From the NCBI GenBank assembly GCA_963576725.1, contig OY755242.1, forward strand, positions 60,588,324 through 60,652,323: a DNA stretch of 64,000 nucleotides, given 5' to 3'. The notes beneath the pieces were generated by a model. That model did no database searches and was not told the DNA's origin. It saw nothing but the letters and a program-made list of their open reading frames with translations. The DNA is from Azorinus chamasolen (Eukaryota; Mollusca; Bivalvia; Cardiida; Solecurtidae). Every line of letters starts with the position of its first letter. Within the stretch, counting starts at the first letter, position 1. The translations under genes and the position numbers were made by a program. This document shows, piece by piece, positions 9,591-20,478 of the stretch.

Positions 9591-10128
9591 GGTTATTCAA
9601 AAGGACATGAACTCTTGAATAATGTTCATGTTGGAAAGACAATAAAGCACTGGGTAGAACAAGTTGAAGTTGATCGCACTTAGCGTAGAAGCAGACGACA
9701 TACCAAAATAAACAGAAGACACTTTCAGTCATTCGAGGGAAATAAATGTACATCTTCATTAATATTTAAAATCACTGTCTGCCTGGTTGTATATATTCCT
9801 GTGAGAAGTCTGCGTCGACATTATCTAGGCAGCAAGTAAATTTGGTATGAAGTAAATGACACTAGACAAAACCGAAAACTTGTTTCTAAATTAAGATTAA
9901 CAGTTTCCACTTCAGTTTTATTCTCTCCGTTATTTCCGGGTAATTTCCTATGAAAATCGCAGATGTAATCTGACTGTTAACGGAAAGATTGTGATAAGAG
10001 ATGGTAGGCCTATATAAACATTTCAGCACTTTTACCATTAAATATCAAATTTCAAACTTAGATTATTTGGCAATTTTATGAATTGTAAATGACATTATAT
10101 CATCTGACTCCGTTCTTTAAGTAAATAC

Positions 10129-10347
10129 TTAAACCCACTCCCTCATAGTGATGCCCTTTGGCGCCACTGTAAAGGTCACCTTTTGAAACCATTGTGATAA
10201 ATAGAGCATTTGCTCGTTTGGAGCAAATACTCTTTTTGTCACAATGGTTTCAAAACTACACAAGTCAACACTTTTCTAATAAATTTTCCTTTTCAGTATA
10301 TTTATTCATAGAGGTTGGGTCTAAAAGCCTATGAGGGAATGGGCTAA
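10129..10347 (-). mobile_element. MITE family B
   Basis: TTAA at 10129-10132, CTAA at 10344-10347. Arms GAAACCATTGTGATAAATAG and ACAATGGTTTC pair well; the centre reads GCTCGTTTGGAGC rather than GCTCCTATAGGAGC. The right end ATAGCCTATGAGG lacks a few bases. Confidence 0.85.
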
Positions 10348-10413
10348 AACAGTTTGGAGACTTATAAGACACCAGGTTAATTGTCGTCCCGTTTTGATCC
10401 TGACTGTTTGCAA
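10347..10413. mobile_element. MITE family D core fragment
   Basis: AACAGTTTGGAGACTTATAA and TTTTGATCCTGACTGTTTGC are decayed D arms, starting at the last base of the neighbouring B element. Confidence 0.5.
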
Positions 10414-10468
10414 TTTTTAAGAGTAATATATACCACCCAACTACATATACATACATTAGTAGAACCAT

Positions 10469-10578
10469 TTAACCCATTACCTTATAGGCTATTTTAGATC
10501 AAACCAATTTGAATAAATATATCGAAAAGGAGCATGAACTAGAGAAAAGGAAAAGTTTAGAAGTTTGAAGTTTGAAAC
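10469..10578 (+). mobile_element. Left half of a B-A chimeric MITE
   Basis: TTAA followed by CCCATTACCTTATAGGCTAT and the whole left flank of B up to TTTGAAAC, where the B hairpin should begin. Family A sequence follows instead. Confidence 0.8.
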
Positions 10579-10703
10579 AGGCGGCTCCTATAGGATCAGG
10601 GTCTGCTCCGTTCGCTTATGAAATTATACTATCTATACCATAATAAATTAAACTAATAAATACTCATGATGTCTTACAATGAATATTTGAACAGGGAAAT
10701 GAT
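10579..10703 (+). mobile_element. Right half of a B-A chimeric MITE
   Basis: Starts in an A core (GGCGGCTCCTATAGGA), continues with the A right arm (ATCAGGGTCTGCTCCGTTCG) and half Y to AACAGGGAAATG. Joined without spacer to the B half. Confidence 0.8.
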
Positions 10704-10919
10704 CATGTAATAATCACGATGGTCCCTAGAAGCAGGTGATTGCTTAACCCAAAAATATTTGCTTATGTTACCACATAGACTGTTTTCTTTGGTGGTGAAT
10801 GTTAGGATGTTTTCACAATATATAGTTTTAAATGTTTCCCTACAGCAAACCAATATCTTTATCCTCCGTTTAATATCGCTTGTTTAGATTCGATGTTTGG
10901 AGACAGTGTTCACTATGGT

Positions 10920-11048
10920 TTAACCCGCTTCTTTCATATAAGGCTTTATCATGCATTTGCAAACAGAGTGCACCCAGATCGAACGACTCCTACAGGAGCC
11001 ATCTGATCAGTGTGTGTCTGCTCTGTTTGCCTATGCCATCATGATAGA
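10920..11048 (+). mobile_element. MITE family A, right part missing
   Basis: TTAACCCGCTTCTTTCATAT left end and a well paired core around ACTCCTACAGGAGCC; the sequence after GTTTGCCTATGCCATCATGA is not family A. Confidence 0.75.
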
Positions 11049-11475
11049 CCAAACTCTAAACTGATTTGGAAGTTACACAATAAGTATTAGCAAGGAAACA
11101 AGTCATCATTTCATTTGAATGTTGAATGTAGGCCTGAATAGCATCATGATAATGATGCTTTGAAAATATTGGATACGCCTTTTTATCTATTCCACGTGAC
11201 ACAATTGTTCTGAAGAATTCTTGGCTTATAAGGGACTGATTCATACCTTTGCCATTTCGAGGAATCTGGGTTAGAAATTTAGGAAAGGTGTGGTCCCCTT
11301 TGAGAATAGGTGATGCAAAGCCATTTTAGGAAAGGATGACCATATGTAAAGACCGTTGATAAGTACAATTCCAGTTTGCCAAAACGGTTTTCAAAATTAA
11401 TGATAAGTCAATCATACTTATACAAGCTTGCAGCAATACGAGGACAACCGGATTGCTGTATAGAAACTAGCATCA
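11049..11475. other. Unique spacer
   Basis: No repeat or gene recognised. A 62-codon minus-strand frame (11056-11244) has no supporting signal. Confidence 0.4.
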
Positions 11476-11649
11476 TGTCTTAAGCAACTATTCATTTATT
11501 GAACATAGGAGTCTTAAAAACAGATGGTTGCTTAATGCAGGGTAAAAGTAATATTCTGCAATAATTTCGATCTGCATTAAGCTACCACCTGTCTTAAAGA
11601 CCTAAAGTTAGACTTCCTTTAATTGTCGCTTAAGATAGGTTCCACTGTG
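11476..11649. mobile_element. MITE family C3, diverged
   Basis: TCTTAAGCAACTATTCATTT at the left and TAATTGTCGCTTAAGATAGG with TTCCACTGTG at the right are C3 ends. Arms GCTTAATGCAGG and CTGCATTAAGCT pair; the hairpin tip is lost. Confidence 0.75.
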
Positions 11650-11708
11650 CCATTATTGGGAGATATCTCAAATTGGACATTTACCACTACATGTATAGTT
11701 GAGTGCAG

Positions 11709-11905
11709 ATAAACGTCTTAGGCTGTCATTAATTTATTGAACATAGGAGTTTTAAAAAACAGATGGTTGCTTAATGCAGGGCAAAAGTAACACTGAAAGC
11801 TCATATAGGAGCTTTCTGCATTAGCTTTGACCTGCATTAAGCTACAACCTGCCTTACAGACCGATTATTATACTTTTTATGGTAGCTTAAGAAACGCTCT
11901 ACTAT
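11709..11905. mobile_element. MITE family C3
   Basis: Arms GGTTGCTTAATGCAGGGCAA and TTGACCTGCATTAAGCTACA pair. The tip is AAGCTCATATAGGAGCTT. The outer ends are worn (AAGAAACGCTCTACTATA). Confidence 0.8.
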
Positions 11906-12268
11906 ACATTTGCCATCATTCTACTTACATTGACATATTGATCTGGGTTTTGAAATTCGTCTTAATATTTGTTCAGTAAATGAATACAAAAATGTAGTTA
12001 CGGGGGATTTAACAGGCTATACGTTTGAAACCAGGCTTTTGGCTATTATAGTGTGTTTTGTAGATACGAACAATTACATTACATAATAGCCTGGTCATCT
12101 GTTATTGTCAAAAAGTGTGTCTTTTATCTGGATTAACACTTTTGTCCCCACGGGCGAGTCTATGATATACTCTGCAAACGTTTGGGTACAAATAAAACAT
12201 CGAGTCTCTTGCTTTGATCTGATTATGTTTTGGAATGAACTCGAAGAAACTGTACAGTATAACTTGTC

Positions 12269-12483
12269 TTAACTCATTCCATCCTAGACTATATTTAGAC
12301 CCAACCTCTTTGAATGAATCTACCAAACAGGAGCATTTACTAGAGAAAGGAAAATTTTAGAATTGTGTAGTTTAGATAAAGTGTGATAAATAGAGCATTT
12401 GCTCCATAGGAGCAAATGCTCTATTTATCAAAATGGTTTCAAAATGTGACTTTAACAGAGGCGCAAAAATGCGTCACTGTTAA
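12269..12483 (+). mobile_element. MITE family B
   Basis: TTAACTCATTCCATCCTAGA at the left, hairpin tip TGCTCCATAGGAGCA with long paired arms (AATAGAGCATT and AATGCTCTATT). The right end stops early at TTAA 12480-12483, where a C3 element starts. Confidence 0.85.
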
Positions 12484-12669
12484 TTGACCCATCAGAAAGA
12501 TGTCTAATTATGGACGTGTAAGGTAGGTGATAGCTTAATGGAGGTTAAACGTGATGCAGAAAGATCTTATAGCAGCTTTTGGCATTTCTTTTGCCCGTAT
12601 TAAGCATCCATCTGTTTTTTTAGATGCATATGCATAATCAATATGAGGTCACTTAAACAGGTTTCACTG
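12484..12669. mobile_element. MITE family C3, diverged
   Basis: Recognised by GTAAGGTAGGTGATAGCTTA, GATGCAGAAAGATCTTATAG and the right end GAGGTCACTTAAACAGGTTT. The arms pair imperfectly. Confidence 0.7.
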
Positions 12670-13486
12670 ATTTTTGAAACCTGGTGTACACACTCATCTT
12701 AGCAGATGAAATTTATTTGACGGTGAAAGGGTTCATAATTTGACTCTTTTGTCTTCAGTGTCCATTAACGGGATATTTTACGAGCGTATAGAGTTACTTC
12801 AATCGGATACCTTTTGACCTTATCGTGAGAAATCCCCTCGTGATGCCTTCTATCATTTCACTTCTTTTTTGTTGGGTGCCACAAATATGACAGGTTCGCC
12901 AGTCCGTGAATTGCTAAATCATCTGATAATTTCTGAAACTTTATCAGCACTTTTCGCCCACTTCGTCATGTTGGCGAGGCTCTAACAGCACTGCCTGTCA
13001 CAAACGGTAGCTAGTGTTCACACATCTCAACGTAGAGCCTCCCATCTCTCTCCACTGACAAAGAAAAATGATACAATTATCTTCTAGCTGCCCTTTTACA
13101 AGATAATTTCCTCTCTATTGTAATATCACTGCAGGGTGGCGATGCTATTGATCAATGTTCGCGGATACAATATCATGTTAGAAAACAGAATTAACCAATT
13201 TCCCAATAAAATGCTGAGTAGTGTTTGTCGGTACCAGTATAACAAATTACGGACGGACAGGGGCGATAATCGTAGGTGTTACTTCCTCCAATAATTGCCG
13301 ACCGCAGGTTACGGGATACTATTGTCTCATGGCTAAATAATTACAGAACGTTAGCCACGTGCTGAAGGCTGAAATGTCATAGGGGTCAATTGACCCTGAA
13401 ATACCATCTTTATGGCGAAGAAGAGACGCAGTATTCGGTTAAATGGGTAATTGAACAGATGCTGGTTAAATATTAGCTATATATAG
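12670..13486. other. Unique non-coding block
   Basis: One of the longest stretches without repeats. It is more GC-balanced than most of the window, for example around 12880-13080 and 13240-13400. No exon or RNA gene recognised. It is a reasonable place for regulatory DNA, by inference only. Confidence 0.4.
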
Positions 13487-13830
13487 AGTAGCCTTCATAT
13501 ACACGTGTTTTCACGCATTTGCAAACAGAGTAGATCCAGATCAGACGGCTCCTAGAGGAGCCGTCTGATCAGGGTCTGCTCTGTTTGCTTTCCCTAATAT
13601 AAACGCGTTTTCACGAATTTGCAAACAGAGTAGACCCAGACCAGACGGCTCATAGAGGAGCCGTCTGATCAGGGTCGGCTCTGTTTGCTAATGGAATTTG
13701 AAACATCTGTTTCATTGCTTTCTAAAATGCTTACAATATTCCACCTTCCATATTTCATTACAACTATTTTTTCCATGAAGATTCAGTAGGTATTGAAATT
13801 TGAAATAAACGTAGAACAGGAAAAGGTTAA
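13487..13830 (+). mobile_element. Family A2 with tandemly duplicated core
   Basis: Two complete core palindromes at 13521-13588 and 13621-13688, exactly 100 bp apart, with a repeated ATATAAACGCGTTTTCACG between them. Tips are CTCCTAGAGGAG and CTCATAGAGGAG. The right half is A2 (TTGAAACATCTGTTTCATTG) and ends at TTAA 13827-13830. Confidence 0.88.
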
Positions 13831-13831
13831 G

Positions 13832-14105
13832 TGACCATCAAAAAGTGGCTTAATCATGGGTCTGTAAGGCAGATGGTAGCTTAAAGTGGCTTAATCATGG
13901 GTCTGTAAGGCAGGTGGTAGCTTAATCATGGGTCTGTAAGGCAGGTGGTAGCTTAATCATGGGTCTGTAAGGCAGGTGGTAGCTTAATGCAGATCAAAAG
14001 TAATGCAGAAAACTCCTATAGAAGCTTCCTACACTACTTTTGCTAGCTGCGTTTTAGCACTCCTGTGTTCAATAAATTAATAGGCGCTCAAGACAGTTTC
14101 TACTG
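13832..14105. mobile_element. MITE family C3 with internal expansion
   Basis: Left part GACCATCAAAAAGTGGCTTA and right end GCTCAAGACAGTTTCTACTG with TA at 14106-14107. Between the left end and the hairpin arm a 31-bp unit is repeated (13849-13982). Hairpin tip AACTCCTATAGAAGCTT. Confidence 0.85.
13849..13982. repeat. 31-bp tandem repeat inside a C3 element
   Basis: Four copies beginning CTTAATCATGGGTCTGTAAG and ending GGCAGGTGGTAG; the last three (13890-13982) are identical. The first carries GGCAGATGG and is followed by a short extra piece. Confidence 0.92.
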
Positions 14106-14571
14106 TATGCAAGCTGAAACAAATCAGTGAAAAGCGTTCAAGTTCTTAAAAGCATAAACGCGGCGTTTTTACTTTCTATAAAACTAGTCTGTGCTAACTA
14201 AACTTTTGACCCAGTGATTTAAACTTATTGTAAATAATCGAACAATTCTAACTTTGATATGAGTTTTACACTCCAGACATTGATTGAACGACTAAGTCAA
14301 ATAATGCATGGTATCAAAACCATCCTCACTTCCTCGTTAAGGTCTTAAGGTCTCCAAACCTCCGACAATGCACGAAAGACTATTGGATGGCAATGTAGAT
14401 TTGCTGGGACTGTAAGTTATGAGTCAATTGGTTCGCTGTATAAGTAGGTTACATGAGCTAAAATGCTATACTGTAATTATGATATCAATGCATTAATATT
14501 GTTTAATTGCTTTTGTAATTTTTAATAAGAATGTGGGCAATGAGTTACTTCTTAATCGTATAAAGGAAACG
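14106..14571. other. Unique spacer
   Basis: Nothing recognised. Confidence 0.4.
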
Positions 14572-14621
14572 TAGTACTACTACAACAACAACTACTACTA
14601 CTACTACTGATACTGCTGCTG

Positions 14622-14652
<31 letters not shown>

Positions 14653-14657
14653 ACTAA

Positions 14658-14724
<67 letters not shown>

Positions 14725-14876
14725 GCTGCTGCGACTACTACTACTACCTACCTACCTACCTACTACTACTCTACTACTTCCACTGCTACCACTACTACTG
14801 CTACGACTGCTGCTACTACTACTACTACTATTACTACTACTATTACTACTACTACTACTATTATTATTATTACTAC
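14572..14876. repeat. ACT/TAC microsatellite
   Basis: About 100 triplets, mostly TAC/ACT, with GCT and ATT interruptions and a short ACCT run near 14748. Confidence 0.97.
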
Positions 14877-15117
14877 TGTAATTCTTTTGAACCAAACCTG
14901 AGCATCTGTCAAACCTAACATTGATCTCACCAATGATTTATGCGGCCCAAATGTTCACAGAACATCAATATCTGATAAATTGATGTTACTGTTAACCAGG
15001 TGTCACTAATAACACCAATTAACTCTTAAAATACCTTATCATCCTTTGATTCGAAACTGCCATCTGGGTGTTAAGATCTTAATTATCATTTAATGAAAGA
15101 AATAGTAACAAATATGT

Positions 15118-15185
15118 CAAACAGTTTGGATCCTTATCAGCTACCGAGTTCCTTGTTTGAAAAGCCGGTTCAGTCGCGATTTAAG
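15118..15185. mobile_element. MITE family D core fragment
   Basis: CAAACAGTTTGGATCCTTAT with ACCGAG, but no matching right arm. Confidence 0.4.
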
Positions 15186-15198
15186 TCAGTGTGTTAAT

Positions 15199-15599
15199 TT
15201 AACACTTTACTCCGTGAATATTTCATAGGTGCAAATAAGATGCATGCATTAAAACATCTTCTAAAAATAACTTCTTTATTTCTCAATCAAATCCTATGTT
15301 GTGACTAATTGAGGCAATTCTAAAGAGTGGTCACAATACATGTATAGGGTTTGGAGGAGAATTGACAATTTTAGTATTTGAGTACGCATTATTGTCCTGA
15401 TATTATTATTAATGATGACATCGCGAATATTAATTAGATTAATTTCCATCTATACTTATGAATACAGGACTATTCAACCATGGTAGAAAATGTAGAATCA
15501 GATCTATAGTATGCCATAAGCAAAGTGAGCAGAGTCTGGGTCTACTCTGTTTACAAAGGCGTAAAAAGATGCGGGTGTATTTGTGTTATAAAGGGTTAA
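15199..15599 (-). mobile_element. MITE family A with nested family E
   Basis: TTAA at 15199-15202 and 15596-15599. Half Y is split by an E element shortly after ACTCCGTGAATATTTCAT and resumes as ATTAATGATGACATCGCGAA. The core lost most of its centre (AGCAGAGTCTGGGTCTACTC). Confidence 0.85.
15236..15400 (-). mobile_element. MITE family E nested in family A
   Basis: Starts AGGTGCAAATAAGATGCATG and ends GAGTACGCATTATTGTCCTG. Arms CCTATGTTGTGAC and GTCACAATACATGTATAGGG pair, with an inserted ACATGT; the centre is shortened. Same site and orientation in A as the copy at 8493. Confidence 0.82.
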
Positions 15600-15708
15600 G
15601 GCAATTATTTCTACGTATACAGTTCTGACATATAAACACATGCAATACAGTATATCATACACATGCATTATAGAAAATGTAATTTCAAAATTATGCAAAA
15701 CCTCGCTA

Positions 15709-15852
15709 CACGTTTCATTAGCAAAGAGGGCAGACTCTTATAGGACGGCTCCTGCAGGAACCGTCTGATCTTGGTCTACTCTGATTGCAAAGCAGCGGGG
15801 TTTGTTGTTGTTTTTTCTTTAAAAAAACGTTCTTTGGGGGCGAAATGGTTAA
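15709..15852 (-). mobile_element. MITE family A, truncated left
   Basis: Core GCAAAGAGGGCAGACTCTTA ... GGCTCCTGCAGGAACCGTC, right end GCGAAATGG with TTAA at 15849-15852. Half X contains an expanded GT/T run. Left half missing. Confidence 0.65.
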
Positions 15853-16349
15853 TGCACGTGTGTAAAACGAGAATTATAATATGTTAAAACAAATTCGAAA
15901 CATATTTAAGAAATGTAATTTAATGAAAAATTATTTTAAACTGTTAGATTTACCGCCAATGCATAATATATGTCCACTGTACATTGAAAATGTTGACAAC
16001 TAATTCTTGCATTGTGCTGCAATGCAAAACCGTGACATTTTTCTGGGGGAATGGACAAAACGCCGTCAGCGGCTCATAAAATGGATGAACATACTCAGAA
16101 ATAGATTAATTTGATCAATTACAGCAATAAAGCAGTCCCTTGGGTAACCCCTGCAATAACATTTGGCCACAAATTAATGAACGATGAGACAAACATCACA
16201 GATGACGACGATAGTACACAGGGGCTCCCAGGGGGAATTCAACACGACGAGTTAATGTCAATTCAAAGCATATGTTTTGAGATGAATGAAAGCATGAAAC
16301 TTTCTGTGTTGCGTCGTAGAGTGCTATTCTTACGGTGTTAGGCCCGGGG
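15853..16349. other. Unique spacer
   Basis: No palindromic element. A 76-codon frame (16111-16341) has no splice or homology support. Confidence 0.4.
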
Positions 16350-16912
16350 TGATAGTATCGTCACAGTGTTGAGCCTGGATTCATAGTATTGTTTCGCCAT
16401 TCTGTCATAGTGTTGAGCCTGGGTTTATAGTTTGTTTCTCCGTTCTGTCTCAGGGTTGAGTCGGGGTTGCGTTCTGTCACACTGATGACCCAGGCTCATA
16501 GCATTGGTTATCCGTTCTGTCACACAGTTGGTTTCGAGTTCCGTTCGGTCCAAGTGTTGAACCAGGATTCAAAGTAATGTTTTTCCGTTTTGTCACGGTG
16601 TTGAACCCGAGTTTCATTCTGTCACAGTGCTGAGTTCGGGTTCATAGTATTGTTTCTCCGTTCTGTCACAGTGCTAAGTTCGAGTTCATAGTATTGTTTC
16701 TCCATTCTGTCACAGTGCTGAGTTCGGGTTCATAGTATAGTTTCTCCATTCTGTCACAGTGCTAAGTTCGAGTTCATAGTATTGTTTCTCCATTCTGTCA
16801 CAGTGCTGAGTTCGAGTTCATAGTATTGTTTCTCCATTCTGTCCAAGTGCTGAGTTCAGGTTCATAGTATTGTTTCTCAATTTTGCCACGGTGCTGAACC
16901 CGAGTTCAGTGA
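16350..16912. repeat. Minisatellite, 44-bp unit
   Basis: About 12 units; unit starts GTCACAGTGCTGAGTTCGGG and contains TTCATAGTATTGTTTCTCC. Units from 16621 to 16870 are the most regular; the left third is diverged and partly deleted. Confidence 0.93.
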
Positions 16913-17317
16913 TAATACTGGGTCCACATATTGTTTTACTTTGTAAATTTCATTTATTCTGTGACATAGCCAGACCAAAGAAGGCCGAAATTTGCTTTGC
17001 CTGGAAGATTTATGGTTAAGGGTACGCCTAAGTGGTTCTGTGAGGATGGCTATGACAATATGGAGCTATGCCAGAGTCTGGCAAGGATCTGTTCTGTTTG
17101 GAACATGCAATAATCCTTTAGTAAATTTAGTGATTGGTACACTTCCTACTATGAACGTTGCGACTGGTCAATGTTTACACTGGAGACAAACTCTTCTTTC
17201 TTTTTGGCGTGACTCAGTAAATCCCTTTTTCATAGAGTAACAAATACAACCAACGAGAGGTCTCATTCTGGGTAGCTCAAAGTTGAACGAAAGTATACAG
17301 ACATCTGATTTATAATC

Positions 17318-17437
17318 GCTCTGCATTGACTAAAAGGTTTTCTGCATGGTTTTCATCCTGCATTAAGCAGTTATCTGCCTAAAATATCTAAATTCTTATT
17401 CACTTAAATACCGGTTTAGAGGGGGTTTATTTTAGCT
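17318..17437. mobile_element. MITE family C5 remnant
   Basis: Right half only: TTTCTGCATGG, CATCCTGCATTAAGCAG, and the end ATACCGGTTTAGAGGGGGTT. Confidence 0.6.
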
Positions 17438-17454
17438 CATATACATAAATCACA

Positions 17455-17671
17455 TTAACCCTTTCCTTCATATAAATGTCTTTTGAATGTCCTATAGGAG
17501 CCGTCTGATCAGATTCTGCTCAGTTTGCTAATGGAATTTGAAAGATATGTGTATGTACTTTCTAAAATGCCTACAATGTTCCACCTTCCATGTTTCATTA
17601 TAACTATTTTGACCATTAATATTCAGTAGGTTGTGAAATTTGAGAAATACATAGAACAAGGAAAAGGTTAA
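17455..17671 (+). mobile_element. MITE family A2, left arm shortened
   Basis: TTAA at 17455-17458 and 17668-17671. Left end CCCTTTCCTTCATATAAATG, core tip TCCTATAGGAGCC with only the right arm complete. Right half A2 (TCCACCTTCCATGTTTCATT). Confidence 0.88.
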
Positions 17672-18400
17672 TGCAAAAGCGACGGACGGTGTTGATTTTG
17701 CTGACAGTGAAGATCAAGACAAAGAGCATCTACGGCGTTGTAGACTCGTCGTAAGACCAGATGTTTCACTGTCGTATATTCATCAACAGTACTATACTCA
17801 AATGGAGAAGTGATTAGACCCTGAACAGAAGTGACAAACAGTGCAAGCTCTAGACGGATATAGCGCGACTGACAAACAGTGCAGCCCTTTAACAGATGTA
17901 GTTTGATTGACAACGGCAAACAGTAAACATTCTGAACAGACATGGAACCAATTATTAGTGTATACCTTAAATAGACACTGAACCACTGAATAGACGTGTC
18001 GCCACGGACAAACAGTGCTGACCTTGAACAGACGTGGTTCCACTAACAAATACTGTATACATGTACACTGAACAGACGTGGCGCCTTTAAAAAGCAGTAC
18101 AGACCATTCACAGACATGGCGCCGCTGACCAACAGTGTAGATACTGTACAGTCGTGTCGTCAATGACAAACAGTGTAGGCCCTGGATTGACGAAGCGCCA
18201 CTGACAAGCAATGTAGACCCTAGACAATCGTAGAGTCACTGATTAACAAATGTAAACCGTGAAAGACATGGTGCCATTGTCAAGCAGCAGACACTGAACA
18301 TTATGCTGAACCACTGACAAATAGTAGACCATGAAGAGATGTGTCGCTACTGACAAATAGTGCTGACAGATTTGATGCTATTGACAAACAGTACAGATTC
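17672..18400. repeat. Diverged minisatellite, ~36-40-bp unit
   Basis: Repeated CACTGACAAACAGTG with CTGAACAGACGTGG between. Units vary in length and are heavily mutated. The minus-strand frames across it (91 and 137 codons) come from the repeat. Confidence 0.85.
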
Positions 18401-18589
18401 GGAACATACATGGGGACGTTCAATGAAGTTCAGGCTTTAATCTATATCCAGTTTTGCAGACCAGCTTTACAACATAATGACATATATTTAAAGCACATTG
18501 TATTTAATAGTCAATGGCGTTCTTCTTTGCATGCATTGAGAATTAAGCTACACTCTTTACCCATGATTGGATTTTTTTCGGCAACTGTA

Positions 18590-18764
18590 CAGTAGAACCA
18601 TTAAGAAGAGGTCTAAATCCGAGTCTTCAAGGCGGATGGAAGCTTAATGCAGGTGAAGGTTAAATGAATCTTCTGAATTTCTTTTGCCCAGTATGAAGAA
18701 CCCGTCTTATTTTTAGCTTGTTTTATTCAATAAATGAATGGTAGCTTAATATAGGTTCCACTTT
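18590..18764. mobile_element. MITE family C3, diverged
   Basis: CAGTAGAACCATTAAGAAGA after TA at 18588-18589; right end GGTAGCTTAATATAGGTTCC. The internal arms GAAGCTTAATGCAGG are recognisable but the hairpin tip is gone. Confidence 0.78.
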
Positions 18765-19255
18765 GCATGTACTTCTAGAACATAGTTGTATTTCAGAGTC
18801 CAAATGCCTGATAGGCTTTAAGCGTTTATCCCTAGAAATAACTGAAAGGTCACATTACTTAAAATTAGGGATTCTTAACCGATTTACAATCCATAATATA
18901 CTGACATCTAACCATTATCAGCTTTTATCGTAGTCAGCCATTTTCCCTGTCGTCTGCTACGACAAACGACATTTCCCGTTGTTTTATTAGATCAGGTCCC
19001 CCATCAATACAAACACAAGGTGTCGCTCTATTTTGTCACGTGCTAATGTTTCCAACACGCGCGCGCGGAGCGTGTGCGAAGAAAACAAACTGAAGTTGGC
19101 ATTAATTTCTAACCAGGAACCATACAATTTCTGAAAACCTCTAATCCATTAGTGCACGTGACAAACGGAAGTTATGTTAATAGATTAGTTGATCGAGTTG
19201 ATAACATCAGTTCAAGATACTCCGGTGTAACGTTTAAGTCTATACTTTAACCAGT
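18765..19255. other. Unique spacer with CG-rich patch
   Basis: Mostly unique. Around 19054-19072 is CACGCGCGCGCGGAGCGTG, the most CpG-rich spot in the intron region. TGTCGTCTGCT at 18949-18959 is also seen in D elements. Confidence 0.4.
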
Positions 19256-19504
19256 TTAACCCTTTCCCTGTTTGTATATTAACGTAAGAAATAATGACGT
19301 CATGAATATCTATAAGATTATTTTTATGAAGGCATGTGAACATATGACATTTTGCCTCTGGCAGAAGCTATAGAACAAGATCTATCAAATTTCATTAGCA
19401 AATAGAGCAGACCCTGATCAGACGGCTCCTCTAGCAGCCGTCTGATCTGGGTATTCTCTGTTTGCAAATGCGTGAAAAGGCGTTTATATGAGGGTAATGG
19501 TTAA
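19256..19504 (-). mobile_element. MITE family A, complete
   Basis: 249 bp with TTAA at both ends. Half Y left, half X right (GCGTGAAAAGGCGTTTATAT). Core arms AGCAGACCCTGATCAGACGG and CCGTCTGATCTGGG pair round CTCCTCTAGCAG. Confidence 0.92.
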
Positions 19505-19596
19505 GTCTATGCTTTAACCATGTGAAGTATGTGCACGAATGTATGTTTTCTATGCGGTGTTTAGATATGTTTCTGAAAAGGCTGATGTGCACTTTA

Positions 19597-19825
19597 CTAA
19601 CCCATTACCTCACAGGTTATTTTTAGATACAACCTCTTTGAATAAATCTACCGAAAAGGAGCATTTATTAGAAAAAAGGAAAGTTTTAGAATTTTGAAGT
19701 TTGAAACCATTGTGATAAATAGAGCATTTGCTTCTATAGAAGCAAATGCTCTATTTATCGCAATGGTTTCACAAAATGACTTTTACAGAGTAGCCAAAAG
19801 TCGTCAATATGAGGGAATGGGTTAA
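19597..19825 (+). mobile_element. MITE family B with symmetric core change
   Basis: CTAA left, TTAA 19822-19825 right. The hairpin pairs over 34 bp with one mismatch (ATCACAATGG versus ATCGCAATGG). The centre reads TGCTTCTATAGAAGCA, so both arms carry the same paired change relative to other copies. Shares its right TTAA with the next A element. Confidence 0.92.
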
Positions 19826-20073
19826 CCCGTTCATTCATATAAACGCTTTTTCACGCATTTACAAACAATGTAGACTAAAGTCAGACGATTCCTATAGGAG
19901 CCGTGTGGCCAATGTATGTCCATGTGGTATGAAATATATCTGATTCTACATTAATAAAAAAAATGTGAATGAGTCAAAATGCCCTATATTCATATGTCAT
20001 TGTTAACAAAATTTAATTAATATTCATGATGTCATTATTTCTTAAATTACTGTTCAACAGGGAAAAGGGTTCG
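19822..20073 (+). mobile_element. MITE family A, abutting family B
   Basis: Begins at the TTAA that ends the B copy. Half X (CCCGTTCATTCATATAAACG), core tip TTCCTATAGGAGCCG with weak outer arms, half Y right (TTAATATTCATGATGTCATT), end AGGGTTCG. Confidence 0.8.
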
Positions 20074-20264
20074 GGGAAATCAAATAATGTACACACTTAT
20101 CCGATGGAACTTAGCTGTTTGACAATCTTCAATCAAAAAATATATTCAGAGTCCTTCTGACCTGTGTATACGCTGTTTCTCAGTTACATGGTTAGTCACT
20201 GTCGTCTTTTGAGCAAATGGCATTTGAAGATACTATGTGCGTTGTAATCTTTACATCATTTAGA

Positions 20265-20478
20265 TTTGTTTTACTCCATAAATACACCTATCTACGCCTT
20301 TAAACAGAGTGGGCCCAGATCAGATGGCTCCTGTAGGAGCCGTCTGATAAGGGTCTGCTCTGTTTGCTTATGGATTAAAATAGGTGTGATTCTACAGTTT
20401 TCTGAAATGCCATTCTAATAATTAAGTTTATGAATATTCTTAATGTTTTTATTTCTTACATGAAAGGGAAATGGTTAA
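20265..20478 (+). mobile_element. MITE family A
   Basis: Left TTAA lost, then TTTACTCCATAAATACACC. Core well paired round GGCTCCTGTAGGAGCC. Right end AAAGGGAAATGG with TTAA at 20475-20478. Confidence 0.85.

Noticed and set aside
17668..18211. 91- and 137-codon minus-strand frames
   Set aside because: Fall entirely in a diverged minisatellite.
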